44,371 nucleotides of DNA from Butyricicoccus sp. GTDB lineage: Bacteria; Bacillota; Clostridia; Oscillospirales; Butyricicoccaceae. Under the pieces are notes generated by a model, which saw only the letters and a program-made list of their open reading frames with translations, ran no database searches and had not been told where the DNA came from. A program made the translations under genes and the position numbers. Positions 41,943-44,371 of the stretch are shown here, piece after piece. How positions within the stretch are numbered: the stretch's first letter is position 1; each line of letters starts with the position of its first letter. The DNA is taken from NCBI GenBank assembly GCA_020025755.1, contig JAHHRO010000016.1, forward strand, positions 1-44,371. Reading direction: 5' to 3'.

Positions 41943-43175
41943 ATGGGATTTCAGTTTGAAGCAGGACTTGACAATGTGGTCAATATTAAGGTAGTTGGCA
42001 TCGGCGGCGGCGGCAATAACGCAGTCAACCGCATGATCTCAAATGGGATTCAGGGCGTTGAATTTATCGCCATCAATACAGACAAGCAGGCACTTCAGTA
42101 TTCTCTTGCACCGATCAAGATCCAGATCGGTGAGAAGATCACCAAGGGACAGGGCGCAGGCTCCGATCCGATGCGCGGACAGAAGGCGGCTGAGGAAAGC
42201 AAGGATGAAATCGCAGCGGCACTCGAGGGCGCGCACATGGTCTTTATCACTGCTGGCATGGGCGGCGGCACGGGCACCGGTGCAGCACCGGTCGTTGCGG
42301 AGATCGCACGCTCCATGGGGATGCTCACCATCGGTGTTGTGACCCGTCCGTTCTCGTTTGAAGGCAAGAAGCGTCTCGATCAGGCACTGTACGGGATCGA
42401 GAATATGCGCGAGAATGTAGACTCCTTGGTCATTATCCCGAACGAACGCCTAAAGTTCGTTTCCGAGCAGAAAATCACATTCAAGAATGCATTCGAGATC
42501 GCAGACAATGTACTGCGTCAGGCAGTTGCAAATATCTCTGAGCTCATTACCGTTCCGGGCTTCATCAACCTTGATTTTGCGGACGTAACCTCGGTCATGA
42601 AGGACGCAGGCTTTGCACATATTGGTACAGGTGCTGCAACCGGTAAGGATAAGGCTTCCGAGGCAGCACAGATGGCAATTTCCAGCCCACTGCTCGAAAC
42701 CTCGATCGACAATGCACGCGGCATTATTCTCTCCATCAGCGGCTCGGCGGATATCGGTCTGGAGGAGATCGAAACAGCTGCCGGCATGGTACAGGCAGCC
42801 GCGCATCCGGAAGCACACATCATCTTCGGTGCATCCATTGATGAGGAACTGGACGATGAGCTGCGTGTTGTTGTCATTGCTACCGGTTTTGACAGCGTTC
42901 CAGAATCTGCAAAGGGTCTGGATGGAAAGACGGTTGCAGGCATCAACCCCAACTTTGTATCCCCAGGTTCTCCGGCTGTACAGAGCAGCTTCCAGACCCC
43001 ATTCCGTGCACAGCAGCCCGGTGCAGCAGCGCAGCCGGCACAGGTCGAGCCGATACAGGCACCACAGGAGCAGCCGCCGGTATTCCAGCAGCCGCTGCCC
43101 CATACTCCGACCCAGTCTGAGATCGAGGATGATGCATTCAAAGCCATTATCGATATCTTTAATCACAACAACTAA
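41943..43175 (+). CDS. ftsZ: Cell division protein FtsZ
   Basis: The 410-residue tubulin homologue has the GTP-binding signature GGGTGTGAAP, the T7-loop (SVMKDAG) and a standard GTPase core to about residue 318. A Gln- and Pro-rich linker follows (about 340-390). The C-terminal tail reads DDAFKAIIDIFNHNN and lacks the usual conserved peptide (D-I-P-x-F-L type plus basic end) that binds FtsA, SepF or ZipA. GGAGG stands 8 bases before ATG 41943. ftsA is absent from the cluster, in line with the divergent tail. A terminator follows at 43187-43214. Confidence 0.96.
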   Translation: MGFQFEAGLDNVVNIKVVGIGGGGNNAVNRMISNGIQGVEFIAINTDKQALQYSLAPIKIQIGEKITKGQGAGSDPMRGQKAAEESKDEIAAALEGAHMVFITAGMGGGTGTGAAPVVAEIARSMGMLTIGVVTRPFSFEGKKRLDQALYGIENMRENVDSLVIIPNERLKFVSEQKITFKNAFEIADNVLRQAVANISELITVPGFINLDFADVTSVMKDAGFAHIGTGAATGKDKASEAAQMAISSPLLETSIDNARGIILSISGSADIGLEEIETAAGMVQAAAHPEAHIIFGASIDEELDDELRVVVIATGFDSVPESAKGLDGKTVAGINPNFVSPGSPAVQSSFQTPFRAQQPGAAAQPAQVEPIQAPQEQPPVFQQPLPHTPTQSEIEDDAFKAIIDIFNHNN

Positions 43176-43186
43176 TTCGGACAAGT

Positions 43187-43214
43187 AAAAACAGCCCTTG
43201 AGAGGGCTGTTTTT
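43187..43214 (+). terminator. Terminator of ftsZ
   Basis: A 12-bp stem AAAAACAGCCCT/AGGGCTGTTTTT with a TGAG loop, the 3' arm ending in TTTTT. Confidence 0.88.
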
Positions 43215-43218
43215 GCCG

Positions 43219-43337
43219 CATGGAAGCATAGAGAAAGGATGTGATGGGCTGTGAGCCCTGAGCCGAGTCGAAAACGGAAATATGGTTTGCAGCGTGTCAC
43301 AAACCTAAGCTGACCGCTGCTGAAAGGCGGTTTGCGT
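43219..43337 (+). promoter_or_regulatory. Structured leader of the CorA gene with competing pairings at the ribosome binding site
   Basis: The leader can form GGGCT/AGCCC (43246-43258), GGTTTG/CAAACC (43284-43305) and ACCGC/GCGGT (43313-43331). The last stem buries the ribosome binding site AAAGGCGG (43323-43330). Alternatively GCAGCG (43289-43294) pairs with CGCTGC (43315-43320), which breaks the last stem and frees the site. This is the layout of a switch acting on translation. I do not recognise a known riboswitch class, and it does not look like the M-box. Confidence 0.45.
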
Positions 43338-44282
43338 ATGATTGAATACTTCAAGTCTGATGCAGGACGCGTGGCACAGGTTCCGGCATTTGAATCAGGG
43401 TGCTGGATCAATCTGGTGCGTCCTTCATCGGATGAGATCAAGCTTATTTTAGAAACACACAACGTAGAAGAGGATTTTCTACGCGCAGCACTCGACCCAG
43501 AGGAAAGCTCGCGTGTGGAAGTTGAGGAAGACCAGACCCTTCTCATCGTGGATATCCCAACGGTGGAGGAAAGCAATGTAGAGCAGGATGAAGCCAAGAT
43601 CTTTGGTACGCTGCCTATGGGGATCGTAGTATTGTCGGATACGGTCATCACGGTCTGTCTGCAGGATACCGCAGTGCTGCGTGGCATCGCGCAGAATAAG
43701 GTACGCGATATCCATACAGCCCTGCGAACCCGTCTGGTGCTCCAGATCCTTCTGCGTGTCGCCGGACTGTTCCTGCGCAACCTGCGCATGATCGAGCGCG
43801 ACTTTACACACATCGAGAACCATCTCTATGAATCCCTCAAGAATGAAGAACTGTTTCGTCTGTTGGGCTTGTCCAAGTCTCTGGTCTATTTTTCAGCGTC
43901 CCTCAAATCCAACGAGGTCACGATGGAAAAGGTACTGCGCGGACGCGTGCTCAAACTCTATGAGGATGACCGCGATCTGCTCGAGGACGCACTCATTGAG
44001 ATCCGTCAGGCAAACGAGATGGCGACCATCTATTCCAGTATCGTCAGCGGTACACGAGAAGCCTATTCCTCCGTTGTATCGAACGATATGAACAGCATCA
44101 TGAAGGTGCTGACCATTATCACGATCTTTATGACCATCCCGAATATCATCTTCGGATTTTATGGCATGAATATTCTGGGCAATGCCCTTCCGCTGGCAAA
44201 GTGGTGGTGGGTGCCCGTCATCATTGCAGTCATCGGCTGCATCGGTGCATGGATCTTCATGAAGAAGAAGGACTTGCTCTAA
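43338..44282 (+). CDS. corA: CorA family magnesium/divalent cation transporter
   Basis: The 314-residue protein has a large cytoplasmic alpha/beta and helical N-terminal domain (1-250), then two C-terminal membrane helices with the family signature YGMN in the loop (FGFYGMN, near 275) and a basic end (MKKKDLL). CorA forms a pentameric channel for Mg2+ and related ions. ATG 43338 follows AAAGGCGG by 7 bases; the TTG at 43332 is too close. It lies after ftsZ, behind a terminator, so it has its own expression control. Confidence 0.94.
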   Translation: MIEYFKSDAGRVAQVPAFESGCWINLVRPSSDEIKLILETHNVEEDFLRAALDPEESSRVEVEEDQTLLIVDIPTVEESNVEQDEAKIFGTLPMGIVVLSDTVITVCLQDTAVLRGIAQNKVRDIHTALRTRLVLQILLRVAGLFLRNLRMIERDFTHIENHLYESLKNEELFRLLGLSKSLVYFSASLKSNEVTMEKVLRGRVLKLYEDDRDLLEDALIEIRQANEMATIYSSIVSGTREAYSSVVSNDMNSIMKVLTIITIFMTIPNIIFGFYGMNILGNALPLAKWWWVPVIIAVIGCIGAWIFMKKKDLL

Positions 44283-44287
44283 GTGAA

Positions 44288-44318
44288 AATCCGGCTGCGA
44301 CACGTTCGCAGCCGGATT
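44288..44318 (+). terminator. Terminator-like hairpin after corA
   Basis: A 13-bp stem AATCCGGCTGCGA/TCGCAGCCGGATT with a CACGT loop; no T-run follows directly. Confidence 0.6.
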
Positions 44319-44320
44319 GA

Positions 44321-44344
44321 GACTGTCGAAAAACTTCGACAGTC
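44321..44344 (+). terminator. Second hairpin after corA
   Basis: A 10-bp stem GACTGTCGAA/TTCGACAGTC with an AAAC loop followed by TTTCC. A third inverted repeat GGGGAT/ATCCCC lies just behind it. Confidence 0.55.
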
Positions 44345-44371
44345 TTTCCATGGGGATCCAATCCCCCTGGA

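Noticed and set aside
43219..43337. corA leader as an M-box (ykoK) riboswitch
   Set aside because: It is too short and lacks the conserved GGTGAGGCTCC and related core sequences.

Overview
The window looks like chromosomal DNA of a spore-forming, meso-diaminopimelate-type member of the Clostridia, most likely Oscillospirales (Ruminococcaceae-like). The reasons are the gene order yqfC-yqfD-phoH-ybeY-dgkA-era-yqzL-recO, a YlbJ-type sporulation protein, the DNPR motif of MurE, GGAGG-type ribosome binding sites, sigma-A-type promoters and a mid-range GC content. Genus-level assignment is not supported by what I can see. No rRNA, CRISPR array, phage or insertion sequence was found; one tRNA (initiator Met) is present.

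Positions 1-4904 lie mostly on the minus strand. A BlaI-type repressor and an M56 (BlaR1-like) membrane protease are followed by two tandem paralogous secreted proteins with copper-amine-oxidase-N-like domains. A CNNM/CorC-type transporter precedes them, with a leader that holds a 28-codon ORF overlapping a terminator-like hairpin. From 5279 to 9168 (plus) come a YitT-family membrane protein and a MoxR AAA ATPase / VWA-metallopeptidase pair. From 9287 to 11048 (minus) is a second BlaI-M56 pair, with clear operators in its promoter and a frameshift near the 3' end of the protease gene. From 11206 to 14960 lies an apparently lower-GC accessory stretch: a 27-residue zinc ribbon and a 1044-residue SF1 helicase of unknown role.

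Positions 15074-18071 (minus) carry tRNA-fMet, an S11 D-Ala-D-Ala carboxypeptidase coupled to a small zinc-ribbon-like protein, and ylbJ. Positions 18183-25966 (plus) form the yqfC to mutS2 run (sporulation, ribosome maturation, lipid phosphorylation, DNA repair), closely packed with many 4-base overlaps. An HPr-like protein with Tyr in place of the active-site His15 follows, then uvrC, rsmD, coaD and a coiled-coil gene ending in a strong terminator.

Positions 30188-43175 (plus) are a division and cell wall cluster: rsmH, ftsL-like, a PASTA penicillin-binding protein, murE, murF, mraY, ftsW/rodA, murG, ftsQ/divIB and ftsZ. mraZ, murD, murC, murB and ftsA are not in it. A CorA-family magnesium transporter closes the window, behind a leader that can fold into two competing structures around its ribosome binding site.

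The most promising undescribed signals are the two structured leaders in front of metal-transport genes (CNNM and CorA), the Tyr15 HPr, the lone helicase locus and the unusual FtsZ tail.
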